Shown one piece after another: positions 16,081 through 27,800 of a stretch of DNA of 64,000 nucleotides. Source of the DNA: Paraburkholderia humisilvae (GTDB taxonomy: Bacteria; Pseudomonadota; Gammaproteobacteria; Burkholderiales; Burkholderiaceae); NCBI RefSeq assembly GCF_902859855.1, contig NZ_CADIKH010000028.1:1-64000 (forward strand), in the 5' to 3' direction. The position numbers were made by a program, and so were the translations under genes. Within the stretch, counting starts at the first letter, position 1; the number at the start of each line of letters is the position of its first letter. The notes under the pieces were generated by a model that was given only the letters and a program-made list of their open reading frames with translations, made no database searches and had not been told where the DNA came from.

Positions 16081-16859
16081 GAAGCCTCCCATGGAAAACG
16101 GCCGGTGCTCACGTAGCGCGCTATGTTGCGCAGGTTGTGCGGATCGGAGAACACCTCGACGTTCGCCGCGAGTGCGGCCGGCTTCGCGGCGGCGAGCGAG
16201 CCGTCGAGCGTAGTCGCGTAGCGCTTGTAACGTGCGATCGCGGTGCGTTCGAGACGCCGCAGCCGCAGCAGCAGGATGCGCAGCGTGCTTTCGGTGTTCG
16301 CGTCGCATACATCGACGAGCCCCCACGCCTTCGCCTGAGCCGCGCTGACGGGCTGCGTCGTCAGCGTCATCGCGTTCGCCCTTGCGGCGCCGATCCGCCG
16401 GACCAGGAACGGCAACACGCACGCGGGCATCACGCCGAACAGGAGCTCAGACAGGCTGAACACCGCCTTCTCATCGCTGACCACGAGGTCGCACGCGGCA
16501 ACGAAGCCGACGCCGCCCGCATTCGCGCGGCCGCGCACGTGCGCAATTGTCATAAACGGCCCTTGCGCGAGCCGCAACCAGAGGTCGTAGAGCGGCCCTG
16601 GGTCGTCGTGCGCGGCACCGCCGCCGTCGAAGCGCGACTGGATCTCGCGGAAGTCGGCGCCGTTGCAGAACACGTCGGGCAGCCCTTCAAGCACGACGAT
16701 CTTCGCGTGCGCCTCGCAGTCGCGCAGCACGGCGGTCAGGTCGGCGATCAACTGCTCGTTGATCGCATTGCCTGCGGCCGCGCGGTACATCTGGACGAAA
16801 CAGACCGCGTCGTCGAGACGCACACGCAGAGTCGTATAGGAGCGTGTCAGCCAATCCAT
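16077..16859 (-). CDS. ECH1-type enoyl-CoA hydratase-fold dehydratase (PksH/BaeH-like)
   Basis: This 260-residue crotonase-fold protein dehydrates the HMG-like adduct made by HMG synthase, before ECH2 decarboxylates it. Visible features are the FCNGADFREIQ oxyanion loop (64-74), RGRANAGGVGFVAACDLV (109-126) and Glu138 in SLSELLFGVMP. Length is normal. The start at 16859 overlaps the HMGS stop by 13 bp and the stop overlaps the ECH2 start by 4 bp, so the three enzymes are coupled. Confidence 0.88.
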   Translation of the reverse strand: MDWLTRSYTTLRVRLDDAVCFVQMYRAAAGNAINEQLIADLTAVLRDCEAHAKIVVLEGLPDVFCNGADFREIQSRFDGGGAAHDDPGPLYDLWLRLAQGPFMTIAHVRGRANAGGVGFVAACDLVVSDEKAVFSLSELLFGVMPACVLPFLVRRIGAARANAMTLTTQPVSAAQAKAWGLVDVCDANTESTLRILLLRLRRLERTAIARYKRYATTLDGSLAAAKPAALAANVEVFSDPHNLRNIARYVSTGRFPWEAS

Positions 16860-18106
16860 TCGTATTCCCGGTGAAATTCCTTGATCTGCTTCAGGAGCAG
16901 GGTCGGTGCGCTGAGCGTCGTGCGCGCCTCAGGCACGAAATCCGCATCGGTGACGAGGTTGCGGATACCGAACTTCAGCTTCCGGCTGCGTTCGAGCAGC
17001 TCGTCGTACTGACTTAGCGACAGCATGAAACGCCGGTCGAGCCGCTCGCCGATCCGCATCGCGCGCATTCGTTCTTGCGATTCAAGGCTTGCGACACCGC
17101 TGAAAAACTCGGAGCAGCAGCCCGAGCCGTACGAGAACACGCCGATCCGCTGCGGCGTGTCGAACCTGCCGTTGTCGATCGTGCTCGCGAGCGACAACGC
17201 GGCGGTCGCACCCATGATGTTACCGACGCGCTGGCAATGCACGAGACCCGGCATCACGCGCTTTCTGAAATCGTCCTCGATGTCGTCCGGTGTCGCCTTC
17301 GCCAGCTTGCGCATCATGTTGCGGTGGGCGCCCTTCACCATTCCGCCGAACGGCGTGTGGTACGCGATGTAGGCGAAGGTGCGCGCGAAATCGGCGCCCA
17401 TCACGCGCTTCTGATATTCGAGGTACGCATTTTCGTAGCAGTTCAGATAGGACAGCAGCGACAGGTCCGTGTCGCCGGCGTCGGTGTCCGGCGACGGGCG
17501 GCAGGTGTCCATCACCTCGTAGCCGTAGTAACCGTTCGCGCCGGCGTCGATCTGGAAGATGTGCGGCCGGTCGCTGACGAGCATCGCAACCGCGCCGGAG
17601 CCGCCGCTCGGTTCCGCGAACGACCAGTCGGCGGACAGCGCGTCCCCGCCCTCCTCGACCATGAAGCGCGACACGTCGGTCGCGATCACCAGCGCCTTGC
17701 CGCCCGGCGAAGTCTGCGACAGGACGAAGTTGATCGCCATCTGCAGGCCCGCGACGCCGGAGTAGCAGGCGTTCTTGACCTCGAACAGACGGCAGTTGCG
17801 GTTCAGGCCGAGCAGATCGTGGCAATAGGTGCTCATCGACTTGCCGAAGTCGAACGCGGACTCCGTGCAGGTGATCACCAACTCGATCCGATCCTTTTCC
17901 TCGGGGCTCAGCGCGTCGACGATCGGCTTCGCCGCGTTGACGGCGAAGGTGATCGGATCCTCGTACGGCAGCGCGACCGATTTCTCCTTCATCAGCAGGT
18001 TTTCGAACCGGCTCATGTCGAGACCTCGGTGCGCAGCGAGCCGGGTGACGTCGATGCACGCGGTGCCTGCAAAGACATTCATCGCTTCGATACCAACAGT
18101 GGTCAC
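16847..18106 (-). CDS. HMG-CoA synthase homologue for beta-branching (PksG/BaeG-like)
   Basis: This 419-residue enzyme adds acetyl from the donor ACP to the beta-keto group of a chain on an acceptor ACP. The catalytic triad is visible: Glu82 in CTESAFDFG, Cys114 in VKNACYSGVAG, His250 in YHTPFGGMV. The likely start is the GTG at 18106 (MTTVGIEAMNVFAGTACIDV), with GGGAGA about 10 nt upstream. It is the first gene of the cassette after a 70-nt gap from the MBL hydrolase. The Trp-flagged ACPs in modules m2, m3 and m5 are its expected targets. Confidence 0.93.
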   Translation of the reverse strand: MTTVGIEAMNVFAGTACIDVTRLAAHRGLDMSRFENLLMKEKSVALPYEDPITFAVNAAKPIVDALSPEEKDRIELVITCTESAFDFGKSMSTYCHDLLGLNRNCRLFEVKNACYSGVAGLQMAINFVLSQTSPGGKALVIATDVSRFMVEEGGDALSADWSFAEPSGGSGAVAMLVSDRPHIFQIDAGANGYYGYEVMDTCRPSPDTDAGDTDLSLLSYLNCYENAYLEYQKRVMGADFARTFAYIAYHTPFGGMVKGAHRNMMRKLAKATPDDIEDDFRKRVMPGLVHCQRVGNIMGATAALSLASTIDNGRFDTPQRIGVFSYGSGCCSEFFSGVASLESQERMRAMRIGERLDRRFMLSLSQYDELLERSRKLKFGIRNLVTDADFVPEARTTLSAPTLLLKQIKEFHREYEWIG

Positions 18107-18176
18107 GTTCTCTTTCTCCCAGGGATTGATGCGCGACGCAGATCGTGGTCGCGCGTAAAACGGCTAATGAACATCG

Positions 18177-18878
18177 CTAACGAAAATCGAACAGCTTGCG
18201 CGGATCCTGTCCCGGTCGCAGGCGGTACGCGGCGAAACTCTCGCGGTCGCGAAACTGCAGATACAGGTTGCGCTCGAGCACGCTCGCGAACGTCAGCCCC
18301 GGTGGTGCCAGATACGTATGGCCGGGATAAATGCGCGTGTGCGGCGCGACGCTCGCCTTCAGCAGTTCAAGGCTGTCGTACATCGCGTACGCGGCGTCGA
18401 GGTCCGGGCAGATGCCGCAGCCCTCGTTGAACAGCACGTCGCCGGTAAAGAGATGCGAGCCGATCCGGTAGCAGACGCAGCCGGGCGTATGGCCAGGCGT
18501 TGGCAGCGGCTCGACGCGCAGACTGCCCGCCTGCCACGGCGCCGCGTCGAACGCGATCAGCCGCTCAGCCTGGAAGCCTGATGCGGCGACTTCCCGCGCC
18601 GACATCCAGACCGGGCACCGGTGCTGTTCAGACAGCGGCCGCGCAAGATGCACGTGATCGGGATGCGCGTGCGTGAGCAGGATCCCGCGCAGCCGCCCGC
18701 CCGCGTCGGCGAGCGCTGCCCCGATCGTGTCGGGTTGCCAGGCGGGATCGATCAGCAGCGCGTCGCGCGTAACCGGATCGACGACGAGGTAGTTGTTGTT
18801 CTTTATCGCCAGATGCGCCACCTTCAACACGGTGACGACCGGCTGCGGCGCATGCTTGTCGAGGGGGTTATGGTTCAT
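18177..18878 (-). CDS. Metallo-beta-lactamase-fold hydrolase (PksB/BaeB-like)
   Basis: This 233-residue glyoxalase II-type MBL protein has metal ligands in THAHPDH (69-75), His130 in TPGHTPG, Asp147 in FTGD and His187 in YPGH. PksB/BaeB relatives occur in many trans-AT clusters as presumed thioester hydrolases whose exact role is unsettled. Here it directly follows the last PKS gene (15-nt gap, GGAG upstream of the ATG). That PKS ends without ACP or thioesterase, so chain release or editing by this enzyme is an attractive inference. It lacks a signal peptide and should be cytosolic. Confidence 0.85.
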   Translation of the reverse strand: MNHNPLDKHAPQPVVTVLKVAHLAIKNNNYLVVDPVTRDALLIDPAWQPDTIGAALADAGGRLRGILLTHAHPDHVHLARPLSEQHRCPVWMSAREVAASGFQAERLIAFDAAPWQAGSLRVEPLPTPGHTPGCVCYRIGSHLFTGDVLFNEGCGICPDLDAAYAMYDSLELLKASVAPHTRIYPGHTYLAPPGLTFASVLERNLYLQFRDRESFAAYRLRPGQDPRKLFDFR

Positions 18879-18893
18879 CGGTTAACGCTCCAT

Positions 18894-21800
18894 TCATGAT
18901 GTCAAAGGCTCGCGCGGCGCAGCGGTCATCGGCAGCGCGGATTGCACCGTTTCTGCCGGGTTCGGCACAAGCGGACGCACACACAGACGCGTCAGCATCA
19001 CCAGCGTTTCGCCGCGCGGATTCAGCAGCGCGATGTCGAACTGCCGGACCTCGCCCGGCGCGCGATCCGTGGTGGCGCTCGGCCGCGCGAGCGCGTAGCA
19101 GACGGGCGGCAGCGGCCGCCAGCACTCGATCCTGCCGAGCATGAACGGCACGTGCGGCACCGCCGGGTTGCGGCCGTGGCCGTTGCCGCCCACAACGCCG
19201 AGCACCGCCTGCAGGGCGCCGTCGATCAGTGCCGGGTGCAGCAGGTAGTGTCCGAACTCGGCGGCGCAGCCTGCGGCGAGGCGCAGTTGCGCGAGCGCGA
19301 AACCGTCGCTCGCGTGCAGTGTCTCGATCGTCCGGAAGCTCGGCCCGTAGTGCAGGCCGAAGCGCGCGAGCGTGGCGTAGCACTGCTCGCCCGACCACAC
19401 CGTCGCCGCCTGCGCGCGCAGCGTGTCGAGCGCGACGCTGGCGTGCGCCGGGCCGTCGCGATGCGCGCCGCGTTCGGCGTACAGCACGCGTCCTTCCGCG
19501 TGGACGATCTGCTCGTTGTCCGCATCCAGCGACGCGATCACGAACTCGGCGCCGTCGCCGGCCGGCTTCAGGATCGTGTCGACACGCTGCAGTCCTGCCG
19601 CCAGAGGCAGCGGCCGGTGCCAGACGACATCCTCGAACGCAGCGACCGTCTGCTGTCCAGCGAGCGTCGCGGTCGCCCAGGCGATCTCGACAAAACCCGC
19701 GCCGGGCAAAATCGGCGTGCCGCTGACGTGGTGGTCGCGCGCATACCATGCCTCGGCGCACAGGCGCGAGGCGAACGTCACTTCCTTCAGCGTCGACGTG
19801 TTGGCCGTGACGAGCGGATGCAGCGACGCTGTCCTGGGCGGGACGTTCGCCGCGCGCGCCGCGTATACCGAATCCGGTGTCGCAGGCGGCGTGTCCGACA
19901 GGCGATGACGCGTCTTCTCGAACGGATAGCCGGGCAGCGACACCAGCATAGGACGCGAACCGGACGCGAGATCGTCCCAGTCGAGATCCTGACCGTCGAT
20001 CCAGCATTGCGCGAGCGCGCGCAACTCGCCGGCCGCGTGCAGCGCGCGCAGCCGGGCGCGCTCGTGGTCCGGCTGCGCCTTCCTGCGGCGATGCGGCTCG
20101 ACGCGGCTGCGCAGCGCGGCGGCCGACGGCGTGCCCGCGGCCGCGAGCGTCAGCTCGTCGAGCAGCGTCGTGCGGTCGGCGACGACGATCGCGAACCGTT
20201 CCTCCATCGTCTCGCGCCCGCTTTGCAGCGTGCGGGCGACCGCGTCGAGCGGTGCATCGCGATGCGCGGCGAGCCAGTCGCGAAGACGTCCCGCCTGCTC
20301 GCGCAGACGCGCGGCGCTGCGCGCGGACAACACGATCAGTTGCGGCTGGCCGGCGTCCGCCGGCGCCTGCGCTGCCGTAACGTATTCCTCGAGAATCAGG
20401 CAAGCGTTCACGCCGCCTGCGCCGAACGAATTGATCAGCGCGCGGCGCGGCGCACCTTCGGGCGCCGGCCAATCGGCAAGCTCATGCTGCAGGCGCAGCG
20501 GCGACGCCGCGAAATCGATGCTCGGATTCACGTCGCGTGCGTGTAGCGTCGGCGCGAGCTGCCGGTGCCGGAACTGCAGCAGGATTTTCGCGACACCCGT
20601 GATGCCGGCTGCGGATTCGGCGTGGCCGACGTTCGATTTCACCGAGCCGAGCGGGCAACCACGCGCGCCGTGCGAATTGGCGCCGAACGCGCTGGTCAGC
20701 GCCGCGACCTCGAGGCTGTCGCCAAGCTGCGTGCCGGTGCCGTGCCCTTCGACGTAACCGATCGCGTCCGGCGTCAGGTTCGCCGCGCGCAGCGTGCGGG
20801 CAATCAATTGCGCCTGTGCGTTCGGGTTGGGCACCGCGTAACCGTTCGCGCGGCCAGCGTGTTCGTGCGCGCTCGCGGCGATCACACCATGGATGCGGTC
20901 GCCCTCCGCGAGCGCACGCGACAGCGGCTTCAGCACCACGGCGCCGACGCCCTCGCCCGGCACGAAACCGTCGTCGCCCGCGCCGTAACTGCGGCATTGC
21001 GCGCCGCGCGCAAGCATCCTCCGGTGGCATAGCGAGTAGTACTTCGATGGGTGTAGATAGAGATTCACGCCGCCCGCGACCGCGACCTGGCAGTCACCGC
21101 GCCGCAGGCTCTCGGCCGCGAGATGCATCGCGACGAGCGACGACGAGCACGCGGTGTCGACCGGCATGCTCGGCCCCTGGAGATCGAACAGGTAGGACAC
21201 ACGGTTCGTGATCGACCACGGCATCGACGCCGGCGCACTCAGGTTACCGCGCCGCCATTCGTCCGGCGCGAGCATCTGGTACGAGTGCGTGGTCACGCCG
21301 CAGAACACGCCGACGTCGGCGCTGCGCGCCTTCGGATGGCGCCGTTTCAGCGTGTCGCGCGTGTAGCCGGCATCCTCGAATGCATGCCAGACCGATTGCA
21401 GGAACAGGCGTTCCTGCGGGTCGATCAGCTTCGCGTCGTCCGTTGCGATGCCGAAGAAGGCCGCGTCGAACGCGTCGACATCCTCGAGGAACGCGCCCCA
21501 GCGGTTGTAGATCTTGCCGTGTCCGGCCGCGTCCGGGTCCGCGTCGAACGCGGCTACCGCGTCCCAGCGCTCGGCCGGCACCTCGCGAATCAGGTCGCGG
21601 CCCGCGCGCAGGTGGTCCCAGAATGCGTCTAGGTCGGGCGACCCGGGGAACTGGCCGTGAATGCCGACGATTGCGATCTTTTCGCCGGCGGCAAGCGGCG
21701 TGCCGGCGGGCTCGCCAGTTGGTACTGCTGGTGCACGGGACGGCGACGAAGCCGCCGCATGCGGCGCGTCGGCTTCGCCCGCCGCGTCGGCCGGCACGTC

Positions 21801-24800
21801 GTGTCGCGTGGTGGCGGGCGATTCGAACCGGCGCATCAGCGCAGCACGTGAGTGTCTCAGCAGATACGCGACCAGCTCGCCGACCGACGGATACTCGTAG
21901 AACAACGTCTTCGGCAGCGCGCCGAGATCCTCTTCCAGTTGCGCGTTCAACTGGTTCACGGTGATTGAATCGACGCCGTACGCGTCGAAGCGCTCATCCG
22001 CGTCGATCCGCTCGACCGGCAGCCGGATCTGCTCGCCGAGCAGCCGCTTCAGGTATTCGATCGTCGAACGTTCGATATCGGCATCGGTTCGCAGCGCGGT
22101 GCTGCGTTGCGCCGCGCGTTCTGCAGCCGGCTCGGCGACCGGGCCCGGCGCGGCCGCACGCGCGAGCAGCGAGCCGACGCGCGCCGGCTCGCCGTACACC
22201 GGGATCACGTTGACGTCGTCGCCGCGCAGGCAGCGGTCCCAGCCTTGCAGGCCGAGGGCGGTCGGCAACGGATGCAGCCCCGTCCGCACGCGCAGTAGTT
22301 CGATGTCAGCAGGCGCGATCCGCATGCCGCCGGCTTCCCAGAACGGCCAGCCAATCGACAGCGTCCGGCCGGAACGCGTGCCTGTGCGGACCTGCTCTGC
22401 GCGTTCGCACGCGTACGCATCGAGGAAGCGGTTCGCGTAGGCATAGTCGGTCTGCCCCGGATTGCCGGTCGTGCCGGCGATCGACGAGAACAGCACGAAC
22501 AGATCGAGCGGTACGCCGGCCGTCGCGAGGTCGAGATTCACGGCGCCGTGGATCTTCGTCGCGAAGACCGTGTCCATCTCCACCCGCGTCTTCATCAACG
22601 CGAATGAGTCGCGATGCACGCCCGCGCTGTGGATCACGCCGTCCAGCCGGCCGAAGCGCTCTTGCGCGGCGGCGACGAGCGAACGCGCCTGCCCGGCATC
22701 GGCGATGTCGGCCTGCACATAGATGGCGTCGCCGCCGTGTTCGCGCAGCTCGGCGAGCTTGCGTTCGAGCGCCGTGTCCGACGCGCGACGGCCGCTCAAC
22801 ACGAGACGTGCGCGGCAGGTCTTCGCCAGATGCCCGGCGAGCGCGTAACCGATCCCGCCCATCCCGCCGGTGATGAGGTAGACACCGCGATGCCGGATGG
22901 CCACGCCCGTATCCGCTATGGCGAGCGTTTGCGCATCGACGCAGCGCTCGATCGCGCGCACTTCGCGCCGCAACGGAGTATCCGCGCGATCGCCCGTCGG
23001 CGTGTAACGGATTTCAGCATCGCGCCACGCCGTTTCGCGCAGTTCGGCCCACACACGGGACGCCCCTTCGCCGGCCGTGACGGACGCGGGCAGCGCGAGC
23101 GTCTTGCCCGCGATGCGCGGCGTTTCGAAGGCGAGACTGCGCAGGTAGCCGCTCGTCGCCGCGTGCAACGGCGCGGCGTCGCCGGCATGGAGCGCGACGA
23201 TGCGCACTACGGCTTGCGTGCTGTCGCGCAGCAGCGCCTGGCAGAGCGCGTGCAGCGCGAACACGCCGCACTCGAGCTGCCGCGCGATGCCACCGTCCGT
23301 CCGGTGACACAGCACGACTCCGCACGGCTGCGACGCGTCCTGCCGCAGCTCGTCCAGCAGGCGATCGATACCAACGCCGGTCGCGGGATCGATCGCGTAT
23401 TGGGTCGGACCGGGTTCGCGATGCGCGTCGCCGCCGCTCGTCGCACGCAGTACCGTGTGCCCTTCGCGCGCGAACGCGTCAGCGAACGCGTCGTCAGCGT
23501 CGATCAGCAGCACCGGACCGAGGGTTTGCGTGGCCTCCGGCGCCGTCGGCAGCGCGGCTTCCCGCCAGCGCGGACGGAAATGCATCAGATCGAGGGCACC
23601 CCCGGAAGGCGTCCGCGCCGCCGCCGTGCGAACGACCGGCGCGGCGGCCGTCATCGGCATCGCCGCCAACGTCGGCTTGCTCGCGGCAGCGCTCGCGATC
23701 CAGTAACGCTCCCTCGCGAACGGATAGGTCGGCAGAGACACGCGCCGCACGTGACCGGCCTCGTGCAGCCGCGCCCAGTCGATCTCGACGCCCGCGACCC
23801 ACAGCTTGGCGAGCTTCGTCAGATCACGTTGCCGCAGCGCGACATCGAGGAACGCGGCGCCCGCGTCGCCATCGATCAGCGCCGCGCCGGCCTGCGCGTC
23901 GCGCACATTGCCCTCGATCACGTCATGCGGTAGCGCCGCGCCACCGTTCGCGTGGTCGAGCCACTGCGCGAGCCTGCTCCGGAACCCGGCCGTGTCCGCC
24001 GCGATCACGACGACACGCGCGGCCATCGGCGTGCGCCCGACCTGCGACGTGTACGCGATGTCGGCCCATGCCGGATCCGGCTCGCCCTGTCCGGCGTCGC
24101 CGTCCGCGAAGAACGCAAGCACCCGCCGCGCATACACGCATAGCGACGTGCGATCGCGCGCCGACAGCACGAACGACTCGAGGCGCGCGCCGACCGACGG
24201 GCCGCGCGCAGCGTCGAATGCTTCCAGGATCAGATGCGCGTTCGCGCCGCCCGCGCCGAACGAGCTGACACACGCGCGCAACGGCCGGCCGGGATAATGC
24301 GGCAGCGCGGCGAGCGTGGTCTGCACGCGGAACGGCGTGGCGTCGAAATCGATATGCGGATTCAGCGGCTCGGCATGCAGCGACGGCACGAGCTGCCGGT
24401 GCCGGAACTGCAGCAGCACCTTGGTCACGGCGGCAATGCCGGCCGCCGACTCGAGATGACCGATGTTCGACTTCACGGAGCCGATCGGGCAACTCGCGCG
24501 TGGCAGCGGCGCCGCGCCGGGTACCGGCGAGAACGCGCGCACAAGCCCGTTGATTTCGATCGGATCGCCGAGCGACGTGCCGGTGCCGTGCGCCTCGACG
24601 TAGTCGATCTCGTTGGGCGCGACGCCGGCCTTCGCGAGCGTGTTGCGGATCAGCTCGGCCTGCGCGACCGGATTCGGAACCGTATAACCGTTGGTCTTGC
24701 CGCCGTGGTTCAGCGCGCTGGCCTTCACGATCGCGAGAATCCGGTCGCCATCGGTGAGCGCGCGCGCGAGCGGCTTGAGCAGCACCGCACCGACGCCTTC

Positions 24801-27800
24801 GCCGGGCACGTAGCCGTCGCCGCCCGCACCGAAGCTGCGGCAGTGTCCGTCGCTCGACGCGAAGCCTCCCTGGCTCAGGCTCAGGTACTTGCCGGGGTGG
24901 ACCGTCACGTTGACGCCCCCTGCAAGTGCGAGCTCGACGTCGCCACTGCGCACAGCCTCAGCCGCGAAGTGCAGCGCGCTCAGCGACGACGAGCACATCG
25001 AATCGAGCGCGAGGCTCGGCCCGTGGAAGTCGAAGAAGTAGGACACCCGGTTCGCGATCGACGCGAACGACGAACTCGGCACACCCGTACTCCCCGCGTT
25101 CACGCCGTACAGCTCGTACTGCCCCCACATCGCGCCGACATAGACGCCGACGCGCCGGCCGGCGAGCGACTGCCGGCTGTAACCGGCGTCCTCGAACGTT
25201 TCCCACGCGGTTTCGATAAACAGGCGCTCCTGCGGATCGATCAGTTCGGCCTCGCGCGGCGAGATGCCAAAGAACAGCGGATCGAACCGGTCGACGTCGT
25301 TCAGGAAACCGCCCCAGCGGCTGTAGGTCTTGCCCGGCTGGTTGCGGCGCGGATCGAACAGGCTTTCGTGATCCCAACGCCCGGCCGGCACCTCGGTGAT
25401 GCAGTCGATGCCGTCGCGCAGGTTGCGCCAGAACGCGCGCAGGTCGTCGGCTTGCGGGTAGCGGCCCGCGACGCCGATGATCGCGACCGCATCGTCACGC
25501 GAGGCCGTCGGCGCGGCGAACCGGTGCGGTGGCCAGGCCGGCGCGTGAGGCGCGGCGATCGGCGCGCCTTGCGCCGGTGCGCCGGCTGGCGGCGCGCAAT
25601 CCGGCGTGCGTTGCGCCGCGACGTCGGCGAGCTCGCGGACGGTCTGCGGATACGTGTCGGCCAGATGGTTCGCGACCGCGGTCAGCGTCTGGTACTCGAA
25701 GAGCAGCGTCTTCGACAGCGGGCCGAAGCGGTGTTCGAGCTGCTGCGTGAATTTCACCGTCAGCACCGAATCGATGCCGTACCTGTCGAGCGACGCGCGG
25801 CTGTCGACGTCATTTTCGGCGAGCTTCAGCAGCGCGGCGAATTCGCCGACGACAAAGCGTTTCGCTTGCTCGCGCAGCGTGCCGTGTTCGCTGCTGCGCG
25901 TGGTGTCGGTGGCTTCGGTGGCTTCGGGCGCTTGCGCCGGCCGCGCCGGTCGACGCGGCTGCACCCCAGTGAGCGGTGCCGGCGCGCTGCGCAACTCCAG
26001 CACGCGCTGCAGCCGTTCGACGTCGCCCGCGACGACGAGCGCATGAGCGGCGCCGCTTGCGAGTGCGTGCGCGAACGCGCGCATGCCGGTCGCGGTCCGC
26101 ATCGGCCGCATGCCGGACTGGTCGGCGAGCCGCGCAGCCGCCTCGTCGTCGATGCGCATTCCGCCTTCCTCCCACAACGGCCAGCCAATCGACACCGTGC
26201 GGCCGTGCCGCTCGCTGGCCGCGACGAGTCGGTTGCGCCGCGTGGCGAAACGGTCCATGAAGCCGTTCGCGGCCGCGTAGTCGGCCTGCCCCGGATTGCC
26301 GAACGACGCGGCGACCGACGAGAAGAGCACGAAGAACGCGAGTTTGACCGCGCGCGTCGCGCGGTCGAGATGGAGCGTGCCGGCCACCTTCGGTTCGAGC
26401 ACCTTGGCGACGCCCTCGTCGGTCTTGTTGATGATCAGGCTGTCGTCGGTCAGGCCGGCGCTGTGCAGTACGCCGTCGAGCGCGCCGAATTCAGCGATGA
26501 GTCCGGCAACGAGCGCCTCGACATCGGCTTCACGCATAAGGTCGGCCTGCCGGTAGACGAGCCGCCCGGCGCCGGCCGGCAGCGAGCCGGCCAGCGCATC
26601 GAGCTGCGCGCGGCGCGTGTCGTCGAACGCCGCGCGGCCGGTCAGCACGACGACCGCGTCCCGGACTTCGCTCAGGATCTCGCGGGCAAACAGCCGGCCG
26701 AGGCCGCCCAAACCGCCCGTGATCAGATAAACGCCGCGCTCGCGGAACGAGGTGGGAAGTACTTCGCCGATCGGCTCCGTGCGCCAGCGGCGCACGCGCG
26801 GCGCCTCGTGTTCGAAACGCAGCACCGATTCGCCGGCATGGCGCGCCGCGAGGTCGAGGCGCTCGGCAAGCGCGTCGGTGCCAGTCGACGAATCGGTCAG
26901 CACGAGTTGCGCGCGCACGCGCGGTTGTTCCGCGCGCGCCGTGTCGAGCAGGCCGGACAGTCCCGCGAGCAGCGGCTCGTCGTCCGTGCCGATCGTGCCG
27001 ATCGCAAGTTGGAACAACAGCGGTCCGCTCGCACTGTCGGTCATCTGCGCACGCAACTGCGCGAGGCACGCGAGCGTCGCAGCGCGATAGCGCCCGGCAC
27101 CGTCAGCGGCCGAATCGGACAGCACGAGGGACTCGATCGCGCTGCCCGGCAGCCGTTGCGCGAGCCTGACCGGATCGACCTGCGGCAGATCGCAGAACAC
27201 GACACGACGATGCGCGGCATCGCCGGATGTGTCCGGAGCAGGCGCGTTCGCCGCAGCGGTGACTGCGTCCTCCCACGCCTCCAGCGCAATCAATGCACGC
27301 TCTTCGCCGTCGCGCCATGCGCGCGACGTGACACCGCTCGCGCGCACTCGCACGTGGCCGTCGGCATCGCACAGATCGACGTCGAGCTTCGCGATCGCGT
27401 CGCCGCTTTTCGTCCCGGCCGCACGGCGCACCCACGCGAACATGCGCGGCGCGCACGGTGTGAGCACGACCAGCGAATCGAGCGCGAACGGCACCGGCGG
27501 CTTGTCCGGCAGACCGCGCCAGTCGTCGATCAGGCCTAGCGACGCCTGCAGCGCGCCGTCGAACAGGCTCGGCGGCAGTTGCAGCGCGGCATCGGGCGCG
27601 GCCGGCATCGCCAGTTCCGCGAGCACCTCGCCGTCACCGCACACGAGCGAGCCGATGGTGCGCAACGACGGCCCATAGTGGATCCCCATCGATGCGAATG
27701 CCGCATAGACCTCGTTCGCATCGCGGCGAACCGCCGTCATCCGCCCGCCGAGCGATGCGAGATCGAGTACCGGCACCGCGGCGGCGGCGAGCGGCAACGC

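Noticed and set aside
16081..16422. N-terminal extension of the ECH2 frame
   Set aside because: It lies entirely within ECH1 and encodes Arg-rich antifamily sequence. The ATG at 16080 has a strong ribosome-binding site and the ATGA overlap.
24234..27539. 1101-codon open frame on the plus strand inside PKS-C
   Set aside because: It is the antisense of DH-KR-ACP-KS coding sequence. Its product is Arg-rich and low-complexity with no family motif, as expected for reverse frames of very GC-rich genes. Similar plus-strand frames at 17075-18430, 18942-20546, 39441-42074, 44850-47219, 48176-50248 and 60332-62476 were dismissed for the same reason.
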